From: Iamia sp963728655
GTDB lineage: Bacteria; Actinomycetota; Acidimicrobiia; Acidimicrobiales; Iamiaceae
Assembly (NCBI GenBank): GCA_963728655.1
Contig: CAVSLD010000002.1
Coordinates: forward strand, 372,001-436,000
DNA: 64,000 nt
Direction: 5' to 3'
Below are positions 27,700-36,113 of this stretch, piece after piece. Within the stretch, counting starts at the first letter, position 1; each line of letters starts with the position of its first letter. A program made the position numbers and the translations under genes. The notes beneath the pieces were generated by a model that saw only the letters and a list, made by a program, of their open reading frames with translations, made no database searches and had not been told where the DNA came from.

Positions 27700-28315
27700 C
27701 GAGCCCGACGACCGGCCGGCCGTCGGGGTCGGTCCCCACCCGGAGCCCTGGCCCGACGACGACCGGCTCGACCCCGAGCTCCTGGCGGCCGGCGATCGCC
27801 GGAACGTGGTCGACGAGTACCGCTACTGGCGGCTCGAGGCCATCGTCGCCGACCTCGACCGTCGCCGGCACCCCTTCCACGTGGCCGTCGAGAACTGGCA
27901 CCACGACCCCAACATCGGTTCGGTCGTGCGCAGCGCCAACGCCTTCCTGGCCGCCGAGGTGCACATCGTCGGCCGCCGCCGCTGGAACCGCCGGGGCGCC
28001 ATGGTGACCGACCGGTACCAGCACGTCCGCCACCACCCCGACCTCGAGGACCTGGGGCGCTGGGCCGACGGGGTCGGGCTGCCCGTCGTCGGCATCGACA
28101 ACCTGCCGGGCGCCCGGTCCCTGGAGGACGACGGGCTGCCCCGGGCCTGCGTGCTGCTCTTCGGCCAAGAGGGTCCCGGCCTGTCCGGGTCGGCGCAGGA
28201 CCTGTGCGCCGAGGTGCGCTCCATCGCCCAGTACGGCTCCACCCGGTCCCTCAACGCCGGCGTCGCCGCCGGGATCGCCATGCACGCGTGGGTCCGGGAG
28301 CACGCCGTCGGTTGA
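27692..28315 (+). CDS. SpoU-family RNA 2'-O-methyltransferase
   Basis: 207 residues. All three SPOUT/SpoU motifs are present: motif 1 DPNIGSVVRSANAFLA, motif 2 LLFGQEGPGLS and motif 3 SLNAGVAAGIAMH, which form the trefoil knot binding SAM. Predicted 2'-O-ribose methylation of tRNA or rRNA; the exact base is unknown. GTG start overlaps the preceding lipoprotein gene by 8 bases. Confidence 0.88.
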   Translation: MADEPDDRPAVGVGPHPEPWPDDDRLDPELLAAGDRRNVVDEYRYWRLEAIVADLDRRRHPFHVAVENWHHDPNIGSVVRSANAFLAAEVHIVGRRRWNRRGAMVTDRYQHVRHHPDLEDLGRWADGVGLPVVGIDNLPGARSLEDDGLPRACVLLFGQEGPGLSGSAQDLCAEVRSIAQYGSTRSLNAGVAAGIAMHAWVREHAVG

Positions 28316-28330
28316 GCCCGGTGACGGTCA

Positions 28331-28382
28331 GCGAATCGCCGGCGAATCGCTCGACGTGGCTCAGCGAATCGCCAGCGAATCG
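28331..28382 (+). repeat. Intergenic 11-bp-phased octamer element, four-octamer array
   Basis: GCGAATCG at 28331, 28342, 28364 and 28375: two double sites 33 bases (3 x 11) apart. The right end supplies the stop codon and last residues (GDSLAIR) of the minus-strand lipoprotein. Confidence 0.88.
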
Positions 28383-28948
28383 CCCTCGGACGGGCTGCCG
28401 GGAGGGGGAGGGCGGCGGACGAGGCGGGCCCCGGCCCGCACCGCCAGCCAGAGGGCGCCGGCGGCCACCGCCGTCGCCGCCCCGCCCGCCAGGGCCGACA
28501 GCACCGTCACCCGGGGGCACCGCGCCGGCTCGGACTCCCACTCCGCCAGGTCCACGTCCTGGCCGGCGACCCGCAGCGTCCCCTCCACGACCTCGTCGGG
28601 CACGACCCGGGGCCCGCCCCACGACTCGCCGTCGGTGCCCTCGGTCAGCACCCGTACCTCCTGGCCGCCGAAGGCCCGTCCACGCGCGTCGGCGACCACG
28701 TAGCCGGGCACCTCGGCCACCACCGGCACCCGCCGATCCGCGGTGGCCGTCGAGGTCGACCGGGCCGACCAGACCGGGTCGTCCGGCGCCCGGGGATCGA
28801 CCAGGTCCACCCGCGCCAGGTCCCCGCCGCCGCAGTCCTTGGCCCGGACCTCGAGGACGCCGTCGACGCGGGTCACCCCCACCGACGCGGCCGGGCCCCC
28901 GCACCCCGCCACCAGCACGGCCCCGGCCACCCCGACGGCACCGAGCAC
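28361..28948 (-). CDS. Probable membrane-anchored lipoprotein, start uncertain
   Basis: The protein has a hydrophobic N-terminus with lipobox LVAGC, an extracytoplasmic domain of about 130 residues with two cysteines, and a C-terminal membrane helix (TVLSALAGGAATAVAAGALW) followed by a basic tail. GTG 28948 leaves almost no basic n-region before the signal helix; an in-frame GTG at 29056 would add 36 residues but run into the divergent promoter, and a one-base indel in the G run near 28965 is another explanation. The last residues are encoded by the repeat element. Confidence 0.6.
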   Translation of the reverse strand: MLGAVGVAGAVLVAGCGGPAASVGVTRVDGVLEVRAKDCGGGDLARVDLVDPRAPDDPVWSARSTSTATADRRVPVVAEVPGYVVADARGRAFGGQEVRVLTEGTDGESWGGPRVVPDEVVEGTLRVAGQDVDLAEWESEPARCPRVTVLSALAGGAATAVAAGALWLAVRAGARLVRRPPPPGSPSEGDSLAIR

Positions 28949-29029
28949 GGCCCAGAGCGCGCCCCCGGGCCTCCCTGGCCGCCCGCCACGGCTGCCGTGG
29001 CGCGCCGGTCGTTCACTAGGTTCGGGCCC

Positions 29030-29083
29030 GTGATCGCCGTCTCGCCGCCCGCCCACCCCCGGAGTTCTAGCCGTGGCTGCTGA
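29030..29083 (+). CDS. Possible 17-codon leaderless upstream ORF
   Basis: GTG at 29030 lies 9 bases after a TAGGTT -10 box, so a leaderless transcript would begin with it. It encodes 17 residues ending in Cys-stop and its TGA overlaps the GTG (29073) of the membrane protein gene, an arrangement that would couple translation. Mycobacteria use similar leaderless small ORFs. Whether it is translated is inference. Confidence 0.35.
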   Translation: MIAVSPPAHPRSSSRGC

Positions 29084-29951
29084 GAAGGACGCGGCCAAGC
29101 GCCGCCGCCAGGCCCGCAACCGCCAGGAGCGGGTCAAGCGCCAGACCAGGGTGGAGGCGGCGGGGCGCACCACCTCGAGCCGCCCGGCCCGCACCTCCGA
29201 GGCGGTCGCGGCCAAGGGGAAGCGGTCCTCCGGGACCCGGAGCGGGGCGACCAAGGGCTCCACCGCGACCGGGAGCGGCACCGCCCGCCAGGGCGCGGGC
29301 GGGTCGACGCCGGCCGCCGGAGGTGGGCTCCTGGGCAAGCTGTTCCCCCCTCGCCCGGCACCGAGCGAGGCCAAGGGCGAGGGCGGCCGGCCCTCCCGGG
29401 CCCAGCCCTCCCAGTCGGTGGTGGTCGACGTCGAGGAGGCCGAGGGCCTCCGCGGCTGGATGACCACCCGCATGGCCCAGCCCGGCGGACGACCGGCCAT
29501 GCTCGCCCTCTTCGTCGCCATCGCCAGCGCCGTCACCCTCCTCGCCCTGCCCGTGATCCCGCGCTTCGCCTTCCAGTACTACGGCGAGACCATCGTGACG
29601 ACCTCGGCCGAGCGCTCCGGCGCCAGCCAGGCCGAGGTCACCTCGATGGTCGACCAGTTCAACGACGGTGACACCATCGGCGCGGGCACCTCCCGCCTGG
29701 CCGACGTGGCCCCCATCGCCTACGCCCTGGTGTTCTCGCTGATCCCGATCGTCATCTGCGCCCTCGCCGTCTCCTCTCTGACCAAGCCCACACGCAGTCG
29801 CACCCTGCTCATCTCCGCCCTGGCCGCAGCCATGTACGTGTTCTTCTCCCAGGGCATCGGCACCTTCTTCATCCTCGGCGTGCTGGCCCTCGGCTTCGGC
29901 GCCTACAAGTCCCGAAAGGCCGACCAGCTGGCCGCGGCCGAGGACGGCTGA
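29073..29951 (+). CDS. Membrane protein with basic disordered N-terminus
   Basis: 292 residues. The first ~140 are rich in Lys/Arg/Ser/Gly (KRRRQARNRQERVKRQ), a cytosolic disordered region that could bind nucleic acid or ribosomes, followed by four predicted membrane helices (around residues 148-168, 210-232, 240-258 and 262-280). No known domain. The promoter TAGGTT lies 45 bases upstream, with a short upstream ORF between. Confidence 0.75.
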   Translation: MAAEKDAAKRRRQARNRQERVKRQTRVEAAGRTTSSRPARTSEAVAAKGKRSSGTRSGATKGSTATGSGTARQGAGGSTPAAGGGLLGKLFPPRPAPSEAKGEGGRPSRAQPSQSVVVDVEEAEGLRGWMTTRMAQPGGRPAMLALFVAIASAVTLLALPVIPRFAFQYYGETIVTTSAERSGASQAEVTSMVDQFNDGDTIGAGTSRLADVAPIAYALVFSLIPIVICALAVSSLTKPTRSRTLLISALAAAMYVFFSQGIGTFFILGVLALGFGAYKSRKADQLAAAEDG

Positions 29952-29978
29952 GGAGCCCTCCGCGCGGGAGTTCGGGGG

Positions 29979-30046
29979 TTGACGGTCCGGCCCCGCGGGC
30001 GCACAGTGACCTCAGTCACCGACCGGCGATGGTGCAGTCGCCGGTC
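29979..30046 (+). promoter_or_regulatory. Promoter, palindromic operator and hairpin in a 361-bp non-coding gap
   Basis: The gap 29952-30312 has no credible gene. On the plus strand it holds TTGACG (29979), 17 bases, CACAGT (30002); overlapping the -10 is the palindrome GTGAC-CTCA-GTCAC (30006-30019), which fits a CRP/FNR-family site; then a perfect 9-bp hairpin GACCGGCGA/TCGCCGGTC (30021-30046). Together this resembles a regulated promoter of a short RNA, or a site read by divergent regulation. No open frame follows on this strand. Confidence 0.5.
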
Positions 30047-30241
30047 GTCCTTGACAACCGATGGGTGGAGATCACACCCCGTGCCGATCGAGGGACCGCC
30101 GGATGCGTTCGGAGCGCGCCGTCGTCGGAGAGGAGACGACCTGCCGGGACCGCCGGCCCCCCTCCCACGACGCCGCCTCAGAGACCACCGGGCCCTTCCA
30201 CACCGACGGGCGGGACCCCGTGACGACACCTGCCGACGCCG

Positions 30242-30269
30242 CGACCCCGGGACCGACACCCCGGGGTCG
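30242..30269. terminator. GC hairpin downstream of the SPFH gene
   Basis: 10-bp stem CGACCCCGGG / CCCGGGGTCG with an 8-base loop, 44 bases past the minus-strand SPFH stop. Likely terminator of the NfeD-SPFH operon. Confidence 0.65.
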
Positions 30270-30312
30270 TGTCGCGCGCACGGCCCCGACGCCGGGGACG
30301 GGCGCCGCGCCC

Positions 30313-31492
30313 TCAGCGGCCGCCCAGCTCCGGCGGGGGCGGGAGGTCGGGGGCACCGGCGACCGGAGGCGGAGGCAGCTCGTCGGCCAGGCGCTCGGCC
30401 TCGGCCACCACGGCGGCCTGCTGCTCCTCGCGCTCGGCCGCCTTGGCCGCGATCTCGGCGCGGTGCGTCTCGCGCCGGGCGGCCCGCTCGCCCCGGGTGG
30501 AGGCGGCCCGCTCGGCCCGGGCCTGGCGGGCCCCGTCGCTCGTCGTCGGAGGTGATGCCCGCGACCATCTCCCCGATGGCGCTGACGGAGCCGGCCAGGC
30601 CGGTGAGCTCGGCGGGCATGAAGATCTTGGTGGCCTGGCCGTCGGCCATCCTCTCGAGGGCCTCGAAGTACTTGATGGCCAGCAGATCGGTGGACGGGTC
30701 GCCCTCGTGGATGGCGCCGTAGATCTCGCGGATGGCCTCGGCCTCGCCGTCGGCGACGGTGAGCTGGCGGTAGCGCTCGGCGTCGGCCCGGGCGCGGGTC
30801 GCCTCGGCCTCGCCCTGGGCCTGGAGGATCTGGCGCTGCTTGACCGCCTCGGCGGCCAGGATGGCCGAGGCCTTCTCGCCCTCGGCGGTGGTGACCGCGG
30901 CCGACCGGCGGCCGTCGGCCTCGAGCACGACGGCCCGACGGGTGCGCTCGGCCTTCATCTGCTCGTGCATGGAGTGCATGACGTCGGGAGGCGGGTCGAT
31001 GCGCTGGATCTCGACCCGGACCACCCGCACGCCCCACTTGTCGGTGGCGTCGTCGAGGATCTCCCGCAGGTCGACGTTGATCTTCTCGCGGCTGGTCAGG
31101 GCGTCGTCGAGCTGCATGTCGCCGATGACGTTGCGCAGGTTGGTCTGGGCCAGCTTGGTGACGGCCAGGAGGAAGTTGGCCACGTTGTAGATCAGCCGCT
31201 GGGGGTCGGTGGGCTCGTAGTAGATGACGGCGTCGACCGAGACGACCACGTTGTCGGAGGTGATGACCTCCTGCGGCGGCACGTCGACCACCTGCTCGCG
31301 CATGTCGACGGTCTTCATGGTCTGGATGAAGGGGATGAGCAGGCGCAGCCCCGGGTCGAGCGTGGCCTGGTACTTGCCCAGCTGCTCCTTCACGCCGCGC
31401 TGGTAGGGCCGGACGATCCGGACCCCCGACACGATGTAGATGAACAGCAGGATCGCCAGGAGCACGAGCAGGGCGAGCAGGGCGGTCGTCAC
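30313..31492 (-). CDS. SPFH/stomatin-like (prohibitin-domain) membrane protein, frameshifted near 3' end
   Basis: N-terminal membrane helix (residues 3-22), then the SPFH domain: VRIVRPYQRGVKEQLGKY, LIPFIQTM, VVSVDAVIYYEP, and the long C-terminal coiled coil. Forms membrane microdomain assemblies with NfeD. After about residue 318 (ITSDDERR) the frame changes at a CCCC/GGGG run (30531-30534); removing one base continues the coiled coil (ARQARAERAAS..., RREAHRAEI-like) to a stop at 30313 with a Pro-rich end PPELGGR. Second gene of the NfeD operon (13-base gap). Confidence 0.9.
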
Positions 31493-31505
31493 GAGGATCT
31501 CCTCA

Positions 31506-32030
31506 TCAGGGGGCGGGGGGGTCCGACGGCGGGTCGAGCACGGGGGGCGACGCGGGGAGCCCGGGCGGGCGGTAGCCGGTTCCGGGGGAGCGCGGGGCCA
31601 CGATCAGGCGGGTGCCCCGGACCTCGAGGACCGTGACCTGGGTGCCCACGGCCACCGCGTCGTCGCCCTCGGACTCGGCCCGCCACTCCTCCCGGTCGAC
31701 GCGGACCATGCCCACGCCCTCACCCGCGATGGCCCGGGTCACCACGGCGGGGTGGCCGGTGAGGCGGGTGGCGCCGACGGGGTGGTTGGGGGCGTTCTCG
31801 TCCATGCGCCTGGCCAGGGGGCGGAGGCCGGCGAAGGCCACGCCGGAGACGACGACGAAGGCCGCCCACTGGGCGACGATGGGGGCTCCGACGAAGGCCA
31901 GGGCGGTGGCCACGGCGGCGCCGACGGCGAACGGGGCCAGGAAGAACGACCCGGCGACCAGCATCTCGCCCCCGGCGAAGACCCCGGTCGCCACCAGCCA
32001 GATCCATCGCCAGATGTCGGGATCGTCCAT
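31506..32030 (-). CDS. NfeD-like membrane protein
   Basis: 174 residues from ATG. Three to four N-terminal membrane helices (WRWIWLVATGVFAGGEML, FFLAPFAVGAAVATAL, WAAFVVVSGVAFAG) and a C-terminal OB-fold (GHPAVVTRAIAGEGVGMVRV, GTQVTVLEVRGTRLIV). NfeD proteins partner with stomatin/SPFH proteins, and here the two genes form an operon. Proline-rich tail. Its start faces mca with a shared 60-base promoter region. Confidence 0.88.
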   Translation of the reverse strand: MDDPDIWRWIWLVATGVFAGGEMLVAGSFFLAPFAVGAAVATALAFVGAPIVAQWAAFVVVSGVAFAGLRPLARRMDENAPNHPVGATRLTGHPAVVTRAIAGEGVGMVRVDREEWRAESEGDDAVAVGTQVTVLEVRGTRLIVAPRSPGTGYRPPGLPASPPVLDPPSDPPAP

Positions 32031-32090
32031 GTGACCTCCGACCCCAACCTAACCGGAAGGCCGGGCCGACCCTCTAGGTTTGACCGGACC

Positions 32091-32948
32091 ATGGCCTCTG
32101 CACCCCGCTGCCTGCTGAGCGTCCACGCCCACCCCGACGACGAGTCGTCCAAGGGGGCGGGGACGGTCCACCGCTACCACGAGGAGGGCGTGCGCACCGT
32201 CCTCGTGTGCTGCACCGGCGGCGAGGCGGGCGACATCCTGAACCCGGCCATGGACACCCCCGAGGTGCGCGAGCGCCTCCCCGAGGTGCGCATCGAGGAG
32301 CTCTCGCGGGCCGCCGGGGTCATCGGCTTCGACGAGGTCGTGATGCTCGGCTACCGCGACTCGGGGATGCCCGACACCCCCGAGAACGCCGATCCCCGCT
32401 GCTTCGCCCGGGCCCCGCTGGAGGAGGCCGTCGGCCGCTTGGTCGAGGTCATCCGGCGCGAGCGCCCCCAGGTGGTGCTGAGCTACCCCGACGACCAGAA
32501 GGGCTACCCCCACCCCGACCACCTCCGGGTCCACGAGGTCACCGAGGTGGCCGTCCCCGCCGCCGCCGACCCCGACCAGTACCCGGAGGCGGGACCGGCC
32601 TGGACCGTCGACAAGGTGTACTGGTCGGTCTGGTCCCGCAAGCGCATGGTGGCCACCCACGAGGCCTTCCTCGCCCACGACCTCGAGTCGCCCTTCGACG
32701 ACAAGTGGTTCTCGCGCCCCTCCCAGGACCACCGGATCACCACCAGCATCGACACCAGCGGGCGGCACCAGATCCGGACCGAGGCCCTGCGGGCCCACGC
32801 CACCCAGGTCGACCCCACGTCCCCGTTCTGGTTCGGCCTGCCCGACGACGTCGCCGCCACCATCCACCCCTACGACGACTACATCCTGGCCGCGTCGACC
32901 GTCGAGGTGCCGGTGCCCGAGTCCGACCTCTTCGCCGGGCTGGACTGA
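32091..32948 (+). CDS. mca: Mycothiol S-conjugate amidase Mca
   Basis: 285 residues. Zinc-binding motifs HAHPDDESSKG and YPHPDHLRVHE (AHPDDE and HPDH) of the MshB/Mca family. Long C-terminal region with VDKVYWSVWSRKRM and FWFGLPDD is typical of Mca (detoxification: cleaves mycothiol conjugates to a mercapturic acid and GlcN-Ins) more than MshB. Indicates a mycothiol-producing actinobacterium. Leaderless start: TAGGTT 10 bases upstream of the ATG. Confidence 0.92.
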   Translation: MASAPRCLLSVHAHPDDESSKGAGTVHRYHEEGVRTVLVCCTGGEAGDILNPAMDTPEVRERLPEVRIEELSRAAGVIGFDEVVMLGYRDSGMPDTPENADPRCFARAPLEEAVGRLVEVIRRERPQVVLSYPDDQKGYPHPDHLRVHEVTEVAVPAAADPDQYPEAGPAWTVDKVYWSVWSRKRMVATHEAFLAHDLESPFDDKWFSRPSQDHRITTSIDTSGRHQIRTEALRAHATQVDPTSPFWFGLPDDVAATIHPYDDYILAASTVEVPVPESDLFAGLD

Positions 32949-33011
32949 GCACCCGGCACCGCCGGGGACGCCTCGGTAGGGTGCCGCGGACACCACGAGG
33001 AGGTGGCCGGC

Positions 33012-33398
33012 ATGGCCAAGTACCTGACCCAGGAGTGGCTCGACCTGCAGCGCGAGCTGGCCCAGGACTTCCCGGAGCGCCCGGGGGCCACGGCCCGCAT
33101 GCAGTACGTGGTCACCGGCGCCCCTGACGGCGACGTGAGCTACGTGACCGTCATCGACGACGGGAAGATGGTGGAGAACCGCCTCGGCACCGACGCCGCC
33201 GCCGAGTTCACCCTGGCCAGCACCTACGACGACTCGGTGAAGATCCTGAACGGCGAGCTCGACGCCAACGCCGCCTTCATGCAGGGCCGCATCAAGGTCA
33301 CCGGCAACATGGGCAAGCTGATGTCGCTCATGCCCCTCACCCAGAGCCCCGAGTACAAGGCCATCCAGGCCCAGGTGGCCGACCAGACCGAGCTGTAG
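33012..33398 (+). CDS. SCP2 sterol/lipid-binding domain protein
   Basis: 128 residues, one SCP2 domain: LDLQRELAQDFPERPGATAR, the beta strands MQYVVTG and YVTVIDDGKM, and the helix KILNGELDANAAFMQGRIKV typical of the lipid pocket. Predicted to bind acyl-CoA or lipids. ATG 33012 is chosen because GAGGAGG lies 9 bases before it; the in-frame GTG at 33003 would overlap that site. Ends at a strong hairpin. Confidence 0.88.
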   Translation: MAKYLTQEWLDLQRELAQDFPERPGATARMQYVVTGAPDGDVSYVTVIDDGKMVENRLGTDAAAEFTLASTYDDSVKILNGELDANAAFMQGRIKVTGNMGKLMSLMPLTQSPEYKAIQAQVADQTEL

Positions 33399-33400
33399 AC

Positions 33401-33420
33401 CCCCGGGTCGTGCCCCGGGG
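33401..33420. terminator. Bidirectional hairpin terminator
   Basis: CCCCGGG / CCCGGGG stem with 6-base loop, 2 bases after the SCP2 stop and 6 bases before the YdjC stop, serving both convergent genes. Confidence 0.75.
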
Positions 33421-33426
33421 CCGGGT

Positions 33427-34260
33427 TCAGCCGGCGCGCTGGAGGTCGCGCAGCGGCCGGTACCCGACGAGGGCGGCGCCGGCGTCCTCGAGAGCCGCCC
33501 GCAGCCCGCCGTCGTCGCACACCAGGGCCAGGTCGTCGACCCGGGCCTCCCAGTCGGGGGCGAAGGCCCGCAGCTCCGGGCTGTCGACCGCGGGGTGCAC
33601 GTACATCTCGGTGACCCCGGGCTGGAGGGTGCGCACCGCCTCCTCGATGGGGCGGCGGCTGCCCACCCCGCCCACGTAGACGAAGTGGTCGGGGAAGACC
33701 ACGCCCTCCTCGGCGGCCAGCGAGCGGAACGGGAAGCCGATGAGGCTCTCGGTCGACGCCCCCGACAGCCGCAGCGGGAGCCCGAACTCCAGGGCCAGGT
33801 CGAGGTAGATGTCGAAGAACTCGGCCTTGAGCTGGAGGGTGCCCATGTGGCTGTCGAGGTGGGTGGCGTCGAAGCCCCACAGGATCGCCCGCTCGACCTG
33901 GGCCCGGAGCTCGCGCCGCACCTCGTCGAGGTCGGCGTGGTCCCAAGCGTCGGCGACGGTGCGGGGGAACCCGCCGTCGCCGTCGAGCAGGGAGGGGGCG
34001 TGGGTGATGGGCCCCCAGCGGTAGAGGTCGTACTCGGCGTTGAGGGTGAGGTGCACCCCGACGTCCTCACCCCGGTGGGCGGCGGCCGCGGCGCGCGACC
34101 ACGGTGCCGGCACCATGAGCGTCGCCGTGGTGGCCAACCCGTCGCGCAGGGACCGGTACACGCCCTCGTTGACGGCCTGGCACGCCCCGAGGTCGTCGCA
34201 GTTGAGGATGACGACCCGGTCGTCGGGTCGGTACCCCAGGCGCTCGGCGAGCTCGGTCAC
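33427..34260 (-). CDS. ChbG/YdjC-family carbohydrate deacetylase
   Basis: Predicted metal-dependent deacetylase of acetylated (oligo)saccharides. Motifs VVILNCDDLGACQAVN (catalytic Asp), VGVHLTLNAEYD and THLDSHMGTLQL (metal His). GTG 34260 is chosen because TAGCGT lies 8 bases before it, and the family begins at this point. The frame stays open upstream into the nuclease gene, giving an apparent fusion that I attribute to a one-base error in the nuclease gene. 277 residues. Confidence 0.85.
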   Translation of the reverse strand: MTELAERLGYRPDDRVVILNCDDLGACQAVNEGVYRSLRDGLATTATLMVPAPWSRAAAAAHRGEDVGVHLTLNAEYDLYRWGPITHAPSLLDGDGGFPRTVADAWDHADLDEVRRELRAQVERAILWGFDATHLDSHMGTLQLKAEFFDIYLDLALEFGLPLRLSGASTESLIGFPFRSLAAEEGVVFPDHFVYVGGVGSRRPIEEAVRTLQPGVTEMYVHPAVDSPELRAFAPDWEARVDDLALVCDDGGLRAALEDAGAALVGYRPLRDLQRAG

Positions 34261-34271
34261 GGGGGGTGACG

Positions 34272-34782
34272 CTACCGGGGTGGCGGCCCGGTGCAGCGTG
34301 CCCCACAGGCCCCGGCCCGCGGCCCGCGCCTCGCGCTCCGCCCCGGCCAGCTCGACCCGGTGGGCGTCGTTGGGGGCGATGGAGAGGGTGCGGGCGAAGC
34401 CGTCGGCCACCAGGGCCTGGTTCACGAACAGGTCGTCCGCGGTGCGGACCACGTAGGCGAGGAGGCGGTCGTAGCGGTCGCGCAGCTCGACGTCGCGGGT
34501 GAGGCGCACCTCGGTGCCCTCGGGGAGCAGGGCCTTGGTGCGGGCCGACGCCTCGGGCCCGTAGCAGTCCACGGGCGCGCCCGGCTTCACCGTCTCGGGG
34601 GTGTCGATGCCCAGCAGGCGGACCGTCTCGGTGCGGCGGCCCAGGGCGACCTCGACGGTGTCGCCGTCGACCACGTGGGTGACCGTCGCGGTGCCCGGGG
34701 GCCCGGCGCGGCCGGCGGCGGTGCAGCCGGCGACCACGACGATGCCGAGGGCCAGGACGAGGGGGCGGGTGCGGAGCGGCAC
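34272..34782 (-). CDS. Secreted thermonuclease (SNase-like) lipoprotein, probable frameshift at 3' end
   Basis: From GTG 34782: signal peptide with lipobox VVAGC, then the staphylococcal nuclease fold with VVDGDTVEV, VRLLGIDTPE, CYGPEASARTKALL and LTRDVELRDRYDRLLAYV (catalytic Arg/Glu). As read, the frame runs on into the YdjC deacetylase. Removing one G from the GGGG run at 34301-34304 gives GLWARC and a TAG stop at 34272, matching how SNase proteins usually end. A PafBC-like promoter and GGAGGT ribosome site precede it. Degrades extracellular nucleic acid. Confidence 0.8.
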
Positions 34783-34851
34783 GGGGGGACCTCCGGTCGG
34801 CGGGGGGCCGGCGACCAGGGGTCGCGATCCGGAGGCGGGTCCGTGCCCGTG

Positions 34852-34873
34852 ATCCTACGAGGGGGGTGTGACG
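34852..34873 (-). promoter_or_regulatory. PafBC/RecA-NDp-like promoter, copy 2 (nuclease gene)
   Basis: Minus strand CGTCACACCCCCCTC, one base, TAGGAT (-10). About 70 bases upstream of the nuclease GTG, leaving an untranslated leader with GGAGGT. Confidence 0.55.
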
Positions 34874-34888
34874 GCGCCCCCCGGCGGG

Positions 34889-36070
34889 TCAGGCGATGCG
34901 CTCGATGAGGGTGCCGGTGCCGAGGCCGCCGCCGCAGCACATCGACACCAGGGCGTAGCGGCCGTCGGTGCGCTCCAGCTCGTGGAGGGCCTTGGTGAGC
35001 AGCACCGCGCCGGTGCCGCCGAGGGGGTGGCCCAGGGCGATGGCCCCCCCGTTGGGGTTGACCCGGTCCGGGTCGACACCCAGCTCCTTCTGCCAGGCCA
35101 GCACGACCGAGGCGAAGGCCTCGTTGACCTCGAACACGTCGATCTCGTCGACGCCCACGCCGGTGCGCTCCACCAGCCGCCGGGTGGCGTCGATGGGGCC
35201 GGTGAGCATGAGGACGGGATCGACGCCCACCAGGCAGGTGTCCACGACGCGGGCCCGGGCCCGCAGCCCCAGGGCCTCGGCCCGCTCCGGCGTGGCCAGG
35301 AGCAGGGCGGCGGCGCCGTCGCTGATCTGCGACGACGACCCGGCGGTGTGGACGCCGTCCTCGCGGGCCACGGGCTTGAGCTTGGCCAGGGACTCCAGGC
35401 TGGACTCCCGCAGGCCCTCGTCGCGCTCGACGTGGTGGGTGGAGTCGAGGACCGTGCCCTCCTCGTCGACGTCGGGGGCGTCGACCGCCACCACCTGGGT
35501 GTCGAAGCGGCCCTCGGCCCAGGCCCGGGCGGCCCGCTGCTGGGAGCGCAGCCCGAAGGCGTCGGCGTCGTCGCGGGTGATGCCCCAGCGCTCGGCGATG
35601 CGCTCGGCCCCCTCGAACTGCGAGGTGAACTCGTGCTGGCCGAAGTAGGTCTTGGGGATGGGCACGCCCAGGCCCAGCTTCTTCGAGGAGTTGGCCCCGA
35701 TGGGGACGCGGCTCATGAGCTCGACGCCGCAGGCCACGGCCACGTCGGCCACGCCCGCGCCCACCAGCGAGGTGGCCAGGTTGGTGGCCTGCTGGGACGA
35801 GCCGCACTGGGTGTCGACGGTGGTGGCCGCCGTCTCCAGCGGCAGCCCGGCGGCCAGCCAGGCCGTGCGGGCCACGTTGAACGACTGCTCGCCCACCTGG
35901 CTGACGCAGCCACCCACGACCTGCTCGACCGCAGCCGGGTCGGCCCCGGCGCGGGCGAGCACCTCGGTCTGCACCGTGCCGAGCAGGTCGGCGGGGTGGA
36001 CGGTGGACAGGGAGCCGTTGCGGCGCCCCACGGGGGTGCGCACGGCCTCGACGATCACGACCTCGGTCAT
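34889..36070 (-). CDS. Acetyl-CoA acetyltransferase (thiolase)
   Basis: 393 residues. Thiolase catalytic set: Cys in TVDTQCGSSQQA, NEAFA, His in ALGHPLGGTGA and Cys in SMCCGGGLGTG. Degradative (FadA-type) thiolases cleave 3-ketoacyl-CoA; biosynthetic ones condense two acetyl-CoA; the sequence alone does not decide. Start MTEVVIVEAVRTPVG is canonical. Neighbours (nitroreductase, amidase, SDRs, acyl-CoA thioesterase) suggest lipid catabolism. Confidence 0.9.
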   Translation of the reverse strand: MTEVVIVEAVRTPVGRRNGSLSTVHPADLLGTVQTEVLARAGADPAAVEQVVGGCVSQVGEQSFNVARTAWLAAGLPLETAATTVDTQCGSSQQATNLATSLVGAGVADVAVACGVELMSRVPIGANSSKKLGLGVPIPKTYFGQHEFTSQFEGAERIAERWGITRDDADAFGLRSQQRAARAWAEGRFDTQVVAVDAPDVDEEGTVLDSTHHVERDEGLRESSLESLAKLKPVAREDGVHTAGSSSQISDGAAALLLATPERAEALGLRARARVVDTCLVGVDPVLMLTGPIDATRRLVERTGVGVDEIDVFEVNEAFASVVLAWQKELGVDPDRVNPNGGAIALGHPLGGTGAVLLTKALHELERTDGRYALVSMCCGGGLGTGTLIERIA

Positions 36071-36113
36071 GGCCCGGAGCCTACGGGGGCCACCGGGGGT
36101 CCGGCGCAGGGCG

